Part shown: piece by piece, positions 1-7,833 of the stretch
Numbering within the stretch: the first letter of the stretch is position 1
Layout: the number at the start of each line of letters is the position of its first letter
Source of the DNA: an uncultured Phascolarctobacterium sp.
GTDB taxonomy: Bacteria; Bacillota; Negativicutes; Acidaminococcales; Acidaminococcaceae
Direction: 5' to 3'
Assembly: GCA_905200645.1 (NCBI GenBank)
Contig: CAJKLD010000019.1
Coordinates: forward strand, 1-49,564
DNA length: 49,564 nucleotides
Notes under the pieces: generated by a model
The model's database searches: none
What the model was told of the DNA's origin: nothing
The model's input: the letters and a program-made list of their open reading frames with translations, nothing else
Position numbers and translations under genes: made by a program

Positions 1-123
1 TTTATATTATTTTTTATTTTAGGAAGTAGAAAACCCCAAAATTAGTTAAAGAACCAATAAAAAACGCCCCGGCGCACTGCAAGCAGTACGCTAGGACGTT
101 AGTAAAAACGCGGCTACGCCGTC
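1..123. other. Intergenic region with two hairpins downstream of the nitroreductase gene
   Basis: No gene is seen here. Positions 72-91 form a tight inverted repeat (GCGCACTGC / GCAGTACGC, one G-U pair, two-base loop). Positions about 105-121, read on the minus strand, form a short CGGC/GCCG stem followed by GTTTTT just after the nitroreductase stop codon. That second hairpin could be a weak terminator for the minus-strand series. The window starts inside this region, so nothing can be said about the next gene. Confidence 0.4.
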
Positions 124-933
124 TTATTTAAAATCCACCTTTAAATGCTGACGCTCCGGCATCCGTTTGTATTTATATTTAGGATAGCCAACCATCAGCG
201 CGCCCACCATTTTATGCTTCGGCGGCACGCCAACCAAATCCAAAAGCGGCTTATAGCCTGCAATGCCGCAGCTTTGGATAAATCCTGCAATAGTTGTGCC
301 CAAGCCAATAGTCGGAGCAAAAAGTTCGGCATAAGCCCAGCTTTGCTCGGCGTTAGATACGCCTGTAATATTCAACCGGCGCGCTAAAGCAAAAATCAAG
401 CAGGGTGCATGGCGGGCAATAATATCCTGCCCGCGCTCGCGATAAGCACGCAGCACCGTCATAAAATAGCGTTTATTTTCCGTAGCGGCGGCAACCTCAT
501 CCTCCATCCAGCAGGCAACAGCCTCGGCAATGGCCTTGATTTTTTCCGCGTCGCGAATAACGACGTAATACATCCCCTGGGAATTTCCGGCAGTCGGCGC
601 GTAACGGGCCACATCCAGCATACGGGTGATTTCCTCCTCCGTAGGCGGCTGCGGCTTAAAATTACGCACACTGCGGCGCATCCGCAAAAATTCGTAAGCA
701 GTCTCCGGTGCCGGCATTGGCATAGTTACAGGACGCTGCTCGGCTAAAGGCGCATATTTATTATCTAAAGCTCCCACAGGACAAATAGCTACGCACTGAC
801 CGCAGCTCATGCAGCCGCGATCAAAATTACATTCCGGACCGTTATCCCCCAAGGTTAAAATACAGGAAGGACAGCAATCAACGCAAATGCCGCAGCGCAG
901 ACATTTTTCTGTGTCGACCTTTAACAAATCCAT
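124..933 (-). CDS. Ferredoxin-domain nitroreductase family protein
   Basis: 269 residues: an N-terminal bacterial ferredoxin module joined to a nitroreductase fold. Two 4Fe-4S motifs of the CxxCxxCxxxCP type are visible at Cys11/14/17/21 and Cys41/44/47/51. The flavin-binding nitroreductase domain starts near residue 80 (RRSVRNFKPQP, then ARYAPTAGNSQG). Proteins of this fusion type are FMN-dependent oxidoreductases that can take electrons from the attached clusters; the substrate cannot be told from sequence. It is the last gene of the minus-strand series that includes murB. The ATG start has GAGGT six bases upstream. The domain order is clear; the physiological role is not. Cytoplasmic, with no signal peptide. 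Confidence 0.88.
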   Translation of the reverse strand: MDLLKVDTEKCLRCGICVDCCPSCILTLGDNGPECNFDRGCMSCGQCVAICPVGALDNKYAPLAEQRPVTMPMPAPETAYEFLRMRRSVRNFKPQPPTEEEITRMLDVARYAPTAGNSQGMYYVVIRDAEKIKAIAEAVACWMEDEVAAATENKRYFMTVLRAYRERGQDIIARHAPCLIFALARRLNITGVSNAEQSWAYAELFAPTIGLGTTIAGFIQSCGIAGYKPLLDLVGVPPKHKMVGALMVGYPKYKYKRMPERQHLKVDFK

Positions 934-942
934 AGGAACACC

Positions 943-1332
943 TCAATCTTCAAACTGAATATATTCCAAACCGCCAAAATCTGCCTGATAATGGCCGTTT
1001 TTCAATGGCTTGCCGATAAGCTCCTTATCTCCCGTCGCTACGCCGTCCATATTGGCAAGGCCAATGGAAGCCACGGCGCACAAGGCGTGCAGCTCGCCTG
1101 CCACCTTTAAGGCGGCAGCCTTATCCACGTCGGACACCACGCCTTTTTTGGGATACATATCCACGGCAGCCACAATAACCGTCAGCACCTTGCCGCTTAA
1201 AGCAAACACATGGGGCACAACGCATTTTTCCGTCTGCATATAATCAACTGCAAAATTATGCTTTTCCAGCCAAAGGCTAAGCGCCTGCAAACCCAGCGTA
1301 TGTATTTCCTGCTCATTCAACAATTCTTCCAC
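943..1332 (-). CDS. Hypothetical protein between murB and nitroreductase genes
   Basis: 129 residues, not recognised. It starts with GTG and has GGGAG nine bases upstream; its stop lies nine bases before the nitroreductase start. The N-terminal half is an acidic helical stretch (EELLNEQEIHTLGLQALSLWLEK), followed by a mixed alpha/beta region with hydrophobic strands (KVLTVIVAAVDMYP). No signal peptide or membrane segment is evident. Its place between murB and a ferredoxin-nitroreductase suggests co-transcription, not a function. Codon use looks like that of its neighbours, so it is likely a real gene. Confidence 0.7.
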   Translation of the reverse strand: MEELLNEQEIHTLGLQALSLWLEKHNFAVDYMQTEKCVVPHVFALSGKVLTVIVAAVDMYPKKGVVSDVDKAAALKVAGELHALCAVASIGLANMDGVATGDKELIGKPLKNGHYQADFGGLEYIQFED

Positions 1333-1353
1333 GAAATATTTCTCCCTTATGCT

Positions 1354-2256
1354 CTATTCTTCGCCTAAAACAAGCACTTCCGGCTCCAAATGTACGCCGT
1401 GGGCAGCAAAAACCTTGTTCTGCACGTCTCTAATCAGCTGCAAAACATCGGCTGCAGTAGCTCCGCCAATATTCACCACAAAACCTGCATGCTTTTTAGA
1501 AACCTGCGCGCCTCCTACAGTATAGCCTTTTAAGCCTGTTTGATCGATTAAAGTTCCGGCAAAATAGCCTGCGGGCCGCTTAAACATACTGCCTGCACTG
1601 GGCAGCTCCAAAGGCTGCTTGCTGATTCTGCGGCTGCTGAAATCTGCCATTTTAGCAGCAATCGCTTCTTTATCTGCGGCAGTGAGCTTTACAGTTACGC
1701 CGGTGACAATTTTGCCGCTGTTTTGCAGCGCTGTGTGACGGTAAGCAAAATACAGTTCTTCAGCGGACAGCTCGCTTACTGTACCCGTAAAATCCATAAC
1801 GCGCACTTTAGTAACAACTTTAGACATTTCTCCGTCATAAGCGCCGGCGTTCATATACACTGCGCCGCCAATGCTGCCGGGAATGCCTACGGCAAATTCC
1901 AAACCGCTAAGTCCCAGGCTGGCTGCTTTTTTAGAAGCCAACGCCAAGGATACACCGCTGCCGAAAGTTATCAACTCGCCCTCAACCTTAATATTATTAA
2001 GCATATTGCCCAGCTTAATCACCAGCCCGCGAATACCTTTATCGCGCACCAAAAGATTAGAACCATTACCAATTAAGGTCACCGGAATATCTTCTCTTAC
2101 AGCTCGCGCCAGCAGCTCCCGCAGCTCTGCTTCGTCAGATGGCGTTGCCAGCAAATCTGCCGGCCCGCCAATTCGGAAGGATGTATGCTTTTTCATAGGC
2201 TCGCCTGCCAGCAGGGGCTTGGCTGTGCAGCCTGCAAAAATAGCCTGCAAATCCAT
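1354..2256 (-). CDS. murB: UDP-N-acetylmuramate dehydrogenase MurB
   Basis: 300 residues, the usual length for the Firmicute-type (type II) enzyme. MurB reduces UDP-GlcNAc-enolpyruvate to UDP-MurNAc with NADPH and FAD, in the cytoplasmic stage of peptidoglycan synthesis. The FAD-binding region is seen at HTSFRIGGPADLL and IPGSIGGAVYMNAGAYDGE. The catalytic serine lies in SAGSMFKRP and the C-terminal acid in LEPEVLVLG. The ATG start has GGGAG six bases upstream and lies 12 bases after the YlbF gene, so the two are probably co-transcribed. Nothing is missing. Confidence 0.96.
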   Translation of the reverse strand: MDLQAIFAGCTAKPLLAGEPMKKHTSFRIGGPADLLATPSDEAELRELLARAVREDIPVTLIGNGSNLLVRDKGIRGLVIKLGNMLNNIKVEGELITFGSGVSLALASKKAASLGLSGLEFAVGIPGSIGGAVYMNAGAYDGEMSKVVTKVRVMDFTGTVSELSAEELYFAYRHTALQNSGKIVTGVTVKLTAADKEAIAAKMADFSSRRISKQPLELPSAGSMFKRPAGYFAGTLIDQTGLKGYTVGGAQVSKKHAGFVVNIGGATAADVLQLIRDVQNKVFAAHGVHLEPEVLVLGEE

Positions 2257-2268
2257 GTTTGTCTCCCG

Positions 2269-2610
2269 TTATTTTTCGCCCATAGCTTCTTTGACCACAT
2301 CCTGAATAGAATTGGTCACGTCAGCCAGCATCATTTGAAAACGCATAAAGGAATTAAGATATTGCATAGCGTCGCTGTTCAAAGACAGTACGCCGTAAAG
2401 CTTTTGAATTTTTTCCGTAGTTTCTTTAGCAGGCTCTTTTCCTTGATATTTTTCCATCTCTGCCTGTTGGTTCAAAGCTAAAAATTCATCCACCATTTTT
2501 TTTGCGTTTTCGTCCTTAGCTAAAGCGGCAGCAGCCTCTTTTAATTTTTTAAATTCGTGGCTTTCGCGCATAGCTTTGGCTAATTCGTTAGCATTATCAT
2601 ATACATTCAT
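2269..2610 (-). CDS. YlbF/YmcA family protein
   Basis: 113 residues from the ATG at 2610, chosen because GAGGT lies eight bases upstream; a start at 2646 would add 12 unconserved residues. The sequence is almost wholly alpha-helical and charged, with the family-like pattern of a helical N-terminus (ELAKAMRESHEFKKLKEAA) and a central lysine- and glutamate-rich helix. In Bacillus, YlbF, YmcA and YaaT form a complex that affects RNase Y maturation and competence/sporulation phosphorelays. Whether this distant relative does the same is not known. It directly precedes murB. A hydrophobic and glutamine/methionine-rich C-terminal helix is consistent with oligomerisation. Confidence 0.75.
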   Translation of the reverse strand: MNVYDNANELAKAMRESHEFKKLKEAAAALAKDENAKKMVDEFLALNQQAEMEKYQGKEPAKETTEKIQKLYGVLSLNSDAMQYLNSFMRFQMMLADVTNSIQDVVKEAMGEK

Positions 2611-2697
2611 CGTTAGTACCTCGCTTTCTTTAACAGAAATCAACATGCTTAAAAATTTATCAACATTATATTTTAGTAATTATTTGCAATTTATAAA

Positions 2698-3756
2698 TCA
2701 GGGCACCGGCACATTTAAATGTGCCCAATTAATAGACGGCTGGTAATCAAAATGCCACCATTCCATCTCAATACCTTTAAATCCGTATAGCTCCATACTT
2801 TCCTTGAGCAGACTGCGCAGATAACGCTGACGGCTGGTGCCGCCTGCATAGCCGGCAAATTGACGCATGGAAGGCTCGTCAAAATCGCTGATCATCTCGA
2901 TTGGCTCGCCGGTCGCCAAATCGTACAGGCTTACATCCACGGCGTTGCCCGTATTGTGAGCGCTGCCCTTAGTCTCCGGATCCTCCAGCAAATGCTTTTT
3001 ATCCAAGGGTAAAGCCAAATTAGCCAGCTTGCTGACGCTCCACGGACGATAAGCATCCCACAGCACCAAGCCGTAGCCATATACCGCCAAATGCTGCTGC
3101 ACCTTAGTCAAGGCCTGAGCCGCTTCACTGCCCACAAAAAGCTTTTCGCTGTTATATAGCGGCGCGCCAAAACAATTATCCGCCACGCCGTAACGGGAAT
3201 CAATGTGTAAACCGGCAACAGTCGCCGCGTCCACTAATTCTGCCTGCTGTCCCGCGCTCAAAACCTCCGGCACTGCTGCCTTATTAGTCTCTGCACGCAT
3301 AGCAGCCCATTCTTCTGCCGAATGCTCCGGAAAACGAAACTCTTTCGCCCGCTCTCCCGTAGTTCTGCCTAAAAAATAACGGCTGTAAATATGTCCGCCT
3401 ACACGGCAGGAAATGCCATAGCCGTCAGAGTCGCGCTCAAAGCGCACGTTGGCTTCGGAACCGCTCATTGGACCTACTTCGTTAAGTAAATAAGCGTCAA
3501 AATGCTCTTTCGTCAGCGGATAAATAATCGCGCCGGAAAAATCCTTATCCTTTTGCGCAAAACGGTATAAAAGCTCCAAATTGCCGCCGTTTTCGCGAAT
3601 GAGAATATTTTCGCCGTTGCCATAATAAAAGCCTATAATATGCTTGATATCCTTGGGCGCATCATTAGGCACGGCTGCGTAAACACCGGCAAAGCCCGCT
3701 TGGACGCACAAAAGCAGACCGGCTGCTAAACCGGTCAACACTTTTCTAAAAAACAT
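2698..3756 (-). CDS. Exported VanX-like D-alanyl-D-alanine dipeptidase (peptidase M15D)
   Basis: 352 residues. A signal peptide covers about residues 1-28 (FFRKVLTGLAAGLLLCVQ, then AGVYAA). Residues about 180-345 form the VanX-type zinc dipeptidase domain: Arg237 in WDAYRPWS, zinc ligands His267 and Asp274 in SAHNTGNAVD, catalytic Glu332 and zinc ligand His335 in EWWHFDY. The family cleaves D-Ala-D-Ala. With an export signal and no vanH/vanA nearby, a cell-wall recycling role is more likely than glycopeptide resistance (inference). Residues about 30-175 are an N-terminal extension I do not recognise; classic VanX is about 200 residues. The start overlaps the amidase stop by one base (TAATG), so translation is coupled. 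Confidence 0.85.
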   Translation of the reverse strand: MFFRKVLTGLAAGLLLCVQAGFAGVYAAVPNDAPKDIKHIIGFYYGNGENILIRENGGNLELLYRFAQKDKDFSGAIIYPLTKEHFDAYLLNEVGPMSGSEANVRFERDSDGYGISCRVGGHIYSRYFLGRTTGERAKEFRFPEHSAEEWAAMRAETNKAAVPEVLSAGQQAELVDAATVAGLHIDSRYGVADNCFGAPLYNSEKLFVGSEAAQALTKVQQHLAVYGYGLVLWDAYRPWSVSKLANLALPLDKKHLLEDPETKGSAHNTGNAVDVSLYDLATGEPIEMISDFDEPSMRQFAGYAGGTSRQRYLRSLLKESMELYGFKGIEMEWWHFDYQPSINWAHLNVPVP

Positions 3757-4532
3757 TATTGAATCAGCTCCTTGCGCACATCAGCTAACGCGTTTAGTCT
3801 GCTGCGTACCTTGTCAATCTCCGCCAAATCAATGGTACAGGAAATTATTTCTTCTTCCATACCGGCTTCAGCCAAAATTTTGCCGCTTGGCGCTACTACC
3901 ATAGAGTGACCAAAAAACGGCGCGCCCTTAAATTGCCCCGCACAGTTTACCGCTACCACAAAAGTATGGTTTTCCGCCGCGCGCGCCTGCGCCAAAAGAC
4001 GCCAAATATCGCCGCGAGAAGTGGGCCACTCGGCGGGGCAAAAAATTATTTTTGCTCCCTGCAAGGCTAAATGGCGAAACAGCTCCGGAAAGCGCAAATC
4101 ATAGCAAACGGTAGATCCGCAGCACACGCCGTCTAAATTATAGGCCTGAAAATTATTCCCTGGCGCAAAAAAGCGTTCTTCGTTAAAAAGTCCGAAAAGA
4201 TGCACTTTATCATAAAAATTGACCAGCTTACCCGTTTTATCAATAGCCACGGATGTATTATAAACCTTGCCGTTGCGGCGCATAGGCACAGAACCTGCGA
4301 TAACAGCGCATTGATTCTGCACGGCGACAGCCTGCAAAACGGCCACCACGCCAGACGCTTCGTCCTCTGCTTCCTCTGCCAAATGGCCCAAGCTGTAACC
4401 GGTGGTCCAAACCTCCGGCAGCACAAGTAAATCGTGGTCAGGCGCAGTTTCCCGCGCCAGCTGCAGCCCGTGAGCCACGTTGGCTTGTTTATTCTTTTCC
4501 AGAATAGCTAACTGCAGCAAAGCTATTTTCAT
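3756..4532 (-). CDS. Carbon-nitrogen hydrolase (nitrilase superfamily amidase)
   Basis: 258 residues with the complete Glu-Lys-Cys triad: Glu40 in VLPEVW, Lys109 in YDKVHLFG, Cys143 in TVCYDLRFPE. The length and the RFPELFR context match the omega-amidase/YafV-type branch, which hydrolyses small amides such as alpha-keto acid amides. The exact substrate is not decidable from sequence. Cytoplasmic. It overlaps the YqeG gene upstream by four bases and the VanX-like gene downstream by one base, so it belongs to a translationally coupled unit with the two-component system. Confidence 0.88.
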   Translation of the reverse strand: MKIALLQLAILEKNKQANVAHGLQLARETAPDHDLLVLPEVWTTGYSLGHLAEEAEDEASGVVAVLQAVAVQNQCAVIAGSVPMRRNGKVYNTSVAIDKTGKLVNFYDKVHLFGLFNEERFFAPGNNFQAYNLDGVCCGSTVCYDLRFPELFRHLALQGAKIIFCPAEWPTSRGDIWRLLAQARAAENHTFVVAVNCAGQFKGAPFFGHSMVVAPSGKILAEAGMEEEIISCTIDLAEIDKVRSRLNALADVRKELIQ

Positions 4533-5047
4533 AATACGCGCTCCTTGGGCATCATATTATTCTTTTGCAAGCGTCCTGCGAAAAATTTCTCCAGCTTACG
4601 GGTGCAGCGAGTAATAAAATGCTCTTTTCCGCCTAAGGATTGCACCCAAACAACCGGATGTCCGGCCCATTTAGCACCCAAAACATCCGTCATCAGCTGG
4701 TCGCCGATAAACAGGATTTTGCCGCCGCCCATAGCTTTGGTTATTTGCTTATAAGCCATCGGCAAAGGTTTTGCAGCACGCATAATGCAGCCTAAATTGG
4801 TTTGCCGGGTAATACCTTTCATACGGTCGCCGCCATTATTGCTAATCAGCGCTACATTAATACCAAGCTGGTGCATTTGACGAATCCAGGTCATAGCGCG
4901 GGGACCTACAAGATTTTTATCGCGGGGCAGCAAAGTGTTGTCTACATCAACAACAATTTTCATATAGCCATTGCGCTTTAACCATTTTGGCGAAATGTCA
5001 AATAAACTTTTTACTCTGTAATCTGGACAAACATACTTTAATATCAT
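4529..5047 (-). CDS. YqeG family HAD phosphatase (subfamily IIIA)
   Basis: 172 residues. The HAD nucleophile motif is seen as DVDNTLLPRD with Asp34 and Asp36, motif II as ALISNN, and motif IV as FIGDQLMTD. The family is common in Firmicutes next to ribosome-assembly genes (yqeG-yqeH in Bacillus); the substrate is usually given as a phosphorylated small molecule, unproven here. This copy is instead fused by four-base overlaps to a histidine kinase gene upstream and an amidase gene downstream. The C-terminal basic tail after residue 140 (ITRCTRKLEKFF) is usual for the family. Confidence 0.88.
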   Translation of the reverse strand: MILKYVCPDYRVKSLFDISPKWLKRNGYMKIVVDVDNTLLPRDKNLVGPRAMTWIRQMHQLGINVALISNNGGDRMKGITRQTNLGCIMRAAKPLPMAYKQITKAMGGGKILFIGDQLMTDVLGAKWAGHPVVWVQSLGGKEHFITRCTRKLEKFFAGRLQKNNMMPKERVL

Positions 5048-6591
5048 ACTACCTTATCCTTTGGAAATTTTATTTCAAATGTGGTTCCTAAGCCACATTT
5101 GCTGACTACTTCGGCGCTTGCGCCGTGAACACGAATAATCTCCTTAGCAATCGCTAAGCCCAAACCGGTACCGGGAACACTGCGGCAGTGAGATTTTTCT
5201 ACTTTATAAAATCGCTCCCAAATAAAAGGAATTTCTGCCTCCGGAATGCCCTTTCCTTGATCGACTACCGACAGAAGCACGCTGCCATCGTCAAGTTTTT
5301 TTGCGCCTATTGATACAGTACCATTTTCCGGCGAATATTTCAAGGCATTATCGCCTAAAATCATAATTAATTGTACCATTTTGTCGCCGTCGCCTAAAAT
5401 TTTAATGTTTTCATCAGCGTGAACGCAAAAAGTTATCTTACGTTTCAATGCTTTTACACTCAATTTTTCGGCTACATTGCGAATGATAACCGCCAACGGC
5501 AGCTCATCCATATTGTTTAAAGTCAAGGGGTCGCTGGACTCCAGTCTGCTGATATCCAACAGCTCCCGCACCATACGTTCCAAACGCACAGTTTCCTCGT
5601 TTATCAAAGTACGGTAACGCTGAAGCACATCGGGATCAGAAACCATACCGTCGCTGATAGCTTCGTTATAGCCGCGGATAATTGTAATCGGTGTGCGCAG
5701 CTCATGGGAAACATTTGCTACAAAATCCCGGCGAATTTTTTCTGTCCGCTCCATTTTAGCAATGTAATCGCTCAAGTCACTGCCAAGAGAGTTCAAAGAA
5801 ATTGCCAATTCAGCAATCTCATCTTCGCCCCGCACCGCCAATCGTCTCGAATAGTCGCCGGATGCCATAGCCATAGCGCTATCCTTCATTTCCTGTACAG
5901 GCCTGATAATCATGCCCGACAGCTTTTTGACGAGCAGCAGACTAAGCAAAATCGCTATCACGCCTACAATCATTATGTAAATGTAAACATTACGCAAAAA
6001 TTTTTCAAAGCCGCTGAGCGGTTCTATCATTAAAATGGCACCGGTTTTTCCACCGGAAATTGCATACGGCACGCCTACTAAAATAACCTGCTCTTTATAA
6101 TGCGGATGATAAATCTGCGATTTGAAAGATTTGCCTGCGTATATATCATGCAAGATAATTCTTATCCGATACGAAATGCTGCTTTCTTTAATATCCTTGT
6201 CCAGCTTATTGGCGTTGTTTCTAAACTCTTCCTGCGAAAGTACGCCATATTTTAAAAACTGCTTTAAGGCATCCGACTCATTTGCCTTTGCTGAGCCGTC
6301 ATAATAAGAAGCTGCAATCAAATCATAATTATCATCAAACAGCCAAATACGAGCGCCCACCAAACGGTCTACCGCTATAATATAGCGATAAAGCATATTC
6401 TTATCATCCATGCGGATAAAAGCTTCAATAGTATCGCCCATCTCATGGCCCTTATCGGTAAGCTCCTGCTCCTTAATTTCAAAAAAATAATCAGCAATCA
6501 AATAAGAAATACCGGCTGTAATACCGACGACAACGATAATTATAACAACCATGAAGCTATACATCAGGCGAGTACTGAGGGATTTCTTCAT
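5044..6591 (-). CDS. Membrane sensor histidine kinase
   Basis: 515 residues, OmpR-partner type. TM1 lies at about residues 10-33, an extracytoplasmic sensor region of about 165 residues follows, TM2 lies at about 201-221, then a HAMP linker (IIRPVQEM), a HisKA domain with phospho-acceptor His296 in VANVSHELRTP, and a HATPase domain with N box (GDNALKYSPE), G1 (DQGKGIP) and G2 (GTGLGLAI). The sensor has PhoR/CssS-like size but no PAS domain that I can see. The response regulator gene lies three bases upstream; the YqeG gene overlaps its end by four bases. The signal cannot be named. Context with a cell-wall dipeptidase and MurB suggests an envelope role, which is inference only. Confidence 0.94.
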   Translation of the reverse strand: MKKSLSTRLMYSFMVVIIIVVVGITAGISYLIADYFFEIKEQELTDKGHEMGDTIEAFIRMDDKNMLYRYIIAVDRLVGARIWLFDDNYDLIAASYYDGSAKANESDALKQFLKYGVLSQEEFRNNANKLDKDIKESSISYRIRIILHDIYAGKSFKSQIYHPHYKEQVILVGVPYAISGGKTGAILMIEPLSGFEKFLRNVYIYIMIVGVIAILLSLLLVKKLSGMIIRPVQEMKDSAMAMASGDYSRRLAVRGEDEIAELAISLNSLGSDLSDYIAKMERTEKIRRDFVANVSHELRTPITIIRGYNEAISDGMVSDPDVLQRYRTLINEETVRLERMVRELLDISRLESSDPLTLNNMDELPLAVIIRNVAEKLSVKALKRKITFCVHADENIKILGDGDKMVQLIMILGDNALKYSPENGTVSIGAKKLDDGSVLLSVVDQGKGIPEAEIPFIWERFYKVEKSHCRSVPGTGLGLAIAKEIIRVHGASAEVVSKCGLGTTFEIKFPKDKVV

Positions 6592-6594
6592 TGA

Positions 6595-7293
6595 TTATTT
6601 ATCCTTAATTTCAAATTTATAGCCTACGCCCCAAATTGTGGTAATATCCCATGTGGAATCAGGGGGAATATTCAGCTTTTGACGGATGCGTTTAATGTGA
6701 GTATCTACCGTTCTGGTATCGCCATAATAGGAATAACCCCAAATAGTTTCCAGCAGCTGATTACGGGAAAAGGCCTTGCCGGGATTAGAAGCTAAGCACC
6801 ACAGCAGCTCCATTTCCTTGGTAGTAAAGGTCATTTTATTACCAAAGGCCGTTACCTGATATTGGTCCATGTCAACAATCAAACCGTCATAGACAATACG
6901 GGAAGCATCACCTTTTTTCTCCTGCGTACCTGCGCGGCGCAGCACCGCTTTGACGCGGGCAACAACCTCGCGGGAATTAAAGGGCTTAGTAATATAATCG
7001 TCGGCGCCGATTTCCAAACCGGCAATACGGTCGTCGTCTTCATCCTTGGCGGTTACCATGATAATGGGCATATCGGTCAGCTTACGCACCTGTTTGCAAA
7101 CTTCAATACCATCCAAAACAGGCATCATAATATCCAGCAACAAAATATCAGGTTTTTCAGACTGCACCTTTAAAATGGCCGCAGCTCCATCTTCTGCTTC
7201 GACCACCTCGAAGCCTTCTTTTTCAAAATATATACGCAGAATTTCACGAATCTGCACTTCATCATCAGCAATAAGTATCTTTTGCTTTGTCAT
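6595..7293 (-). CDS. OmpR-family response regulator
   Basis: 232 residues from the ATG at 7293, chosen because GGGAG sits eight bases upstream; earlier in-frame ATGs at 7311 and 7299 overlap or crowd that site. Receiver domain: acidic pocket Asp10/Asp11, phospho-acceptor Asp54 in LLLDIMMP, and Lys in DDYITKPF. The C-terminal winged helix ends in RTVDTHIKRIRQKL and WGVGYKFE, typical of OmpR/PhoB DNA-binding domains. It is the first gene of the series; the kinase gene follows after three bases. Its targets are not visible in the sequence. Confidence 0.95.
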   Translation of the reverse strand: MTKQKILIADDEVQIREILRIYFEKEGFEVVEAEDGAAAILKVQSEKPDILLLDIMMPVLDGIEVCKQVRKLTDMPIIMVTAKDEDDDRIAGLEIGADDYITKPFNSREVVARVKAVLRRAGTQEKKGDASRIVYDGLIVDMDQYQVTAFGNKMTFTTKEMELLWCLASNPGKAFSRNQLLETIWGYSYYGDTRTVDTHIKRIRQKLNIPPDSTWDITTIWGVGYKFEIKDK

Positions 7294-7328
7294 AATCATC
7301 ACTCCCAACATTCTATGATGTTACATCA

Positions 7329-7340
7329 ATTATATCACAA
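7329..7340 (-). promoter_or_regulatory. Probable extended -10 promoter of the response-regulator series
   Basis: On the minus strand TGATATAAT forms a TGn extended -10 about 35 bases upstream of the response-regulator start. No good -35 is seen 17 bases further upstream, as is common for extended -10 promoters. Confidence 0.5.
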
Positions 7341-7530
7341 AATATCTTAAACTTTAGCCACGTTCACAAAAGATTTACAGAAAAATAGCTATTTCATCAT
7401 GATTTTTAGCTTTATACTGCAATAAATCGCCTTTAAAGTAAAATTGAGGTCCAAAACGCAACGCAAAAGATTCATTTACATAAACTAACATACTATTATA
7501 CAACATTTTTAAACTTTGGCAAAGACAAAA

Positions 7531-7561
7531 AACAACCCCACTCTATCGCTAGAGTGGGGTT
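7531..7561 (-). terminator. Intrinsic terminator of the tRNA-Gln/tRNA-Glu unit
   Basis: An 11-12 bp perfect stem (AACCCCACTCT / AGAGTGGGGTT) with a small loop, followed on the minus strand by TTGTTTTTTG. It lies just downstream of tRNA-Glu. Confidence 0.9.
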
Positions 7562-7569
7562 TACCTTCT

Positions 7570-7644
7570 TGGTAGCGCTAAAGGGAATCGAACCCTTGAT
7601 TTCGCCTTGAGAGGGCGACGTCTTAGCCGCTTGACCATAGCGCC
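7570..7644 (-). tRNA. tRNA-Glu (anticodon CTC)
   Basis: 75 bases including the encoded CCA. Acceptor stem GGCGCTA pairs with TAGCGCT (first pair G-U). The anticodon loop CTCTCAA lies between stems TCGCC and GGCGA, giving anticodon CTC. The T arm has GGTTCGATTCC. Three bases separate it from the upstream tRNA-Gln. Confidence 0.95.
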
Positions 7645-7647
7645 ATT

Positions 7648-7721
7648 TGGCTCCGGGACTAGGACTCGAACCCAGACCGAATGATCCAGAGTCACTTGTG
7701 CTACCATTACACCATCCCGGA
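7648..7721 (-). tRNA. tRNA-Gln (anticodon CTG)
   Basis: 74 bases including the encoded CCA. Acceptor stem TCCGGGA pairs with TCCCGGA. The D arm is GTGTAATGGTAGCAC. The anticodon loop CTCTGGA gives anticodon CTG, and the T arm carries GGTTCGAGTCC. It is first in the two-tRNA transcript. Confidence 0.95.
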
Positions 7722-7747
7722 GTGTAACGTTCATCAGAACAAATAGA

Positions 7748-7776
7748 ATTATAACAGATATTAAAAACTTTTGCAA
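7748..7776 (-). promoter_or_regulatory. Sigma-70 promoter of the tRNA unit
   Basis: On the minus strand TTGCAA, a 17-base spacer and TATAAT, with the -10 about 26 bases before the tRNA-Gln 5' end. Confidence 0.8.
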
Positions 7777-7833
7777 GCTTTTTTTCAAAAAAACTTTGAT
7801 CCAAAAAAATAAACTTAAACTGCACCTAAAATA

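Noticed and set aside
2698..3756. Vancomycin-resistance gene vanX
   Set aside because: No vanH, vanA/B or vanRS-type neighbours of the right kind; the protein is exported, whereas VanX of resistance operons is cytoplasmic.
7496..7825. Minus-strand open frames of 109 and 75 codons
   Set aside because: They run through tRNA-Glu, tRNA-Gln and the terminator; the tRNAs and promoter explain the sequence.
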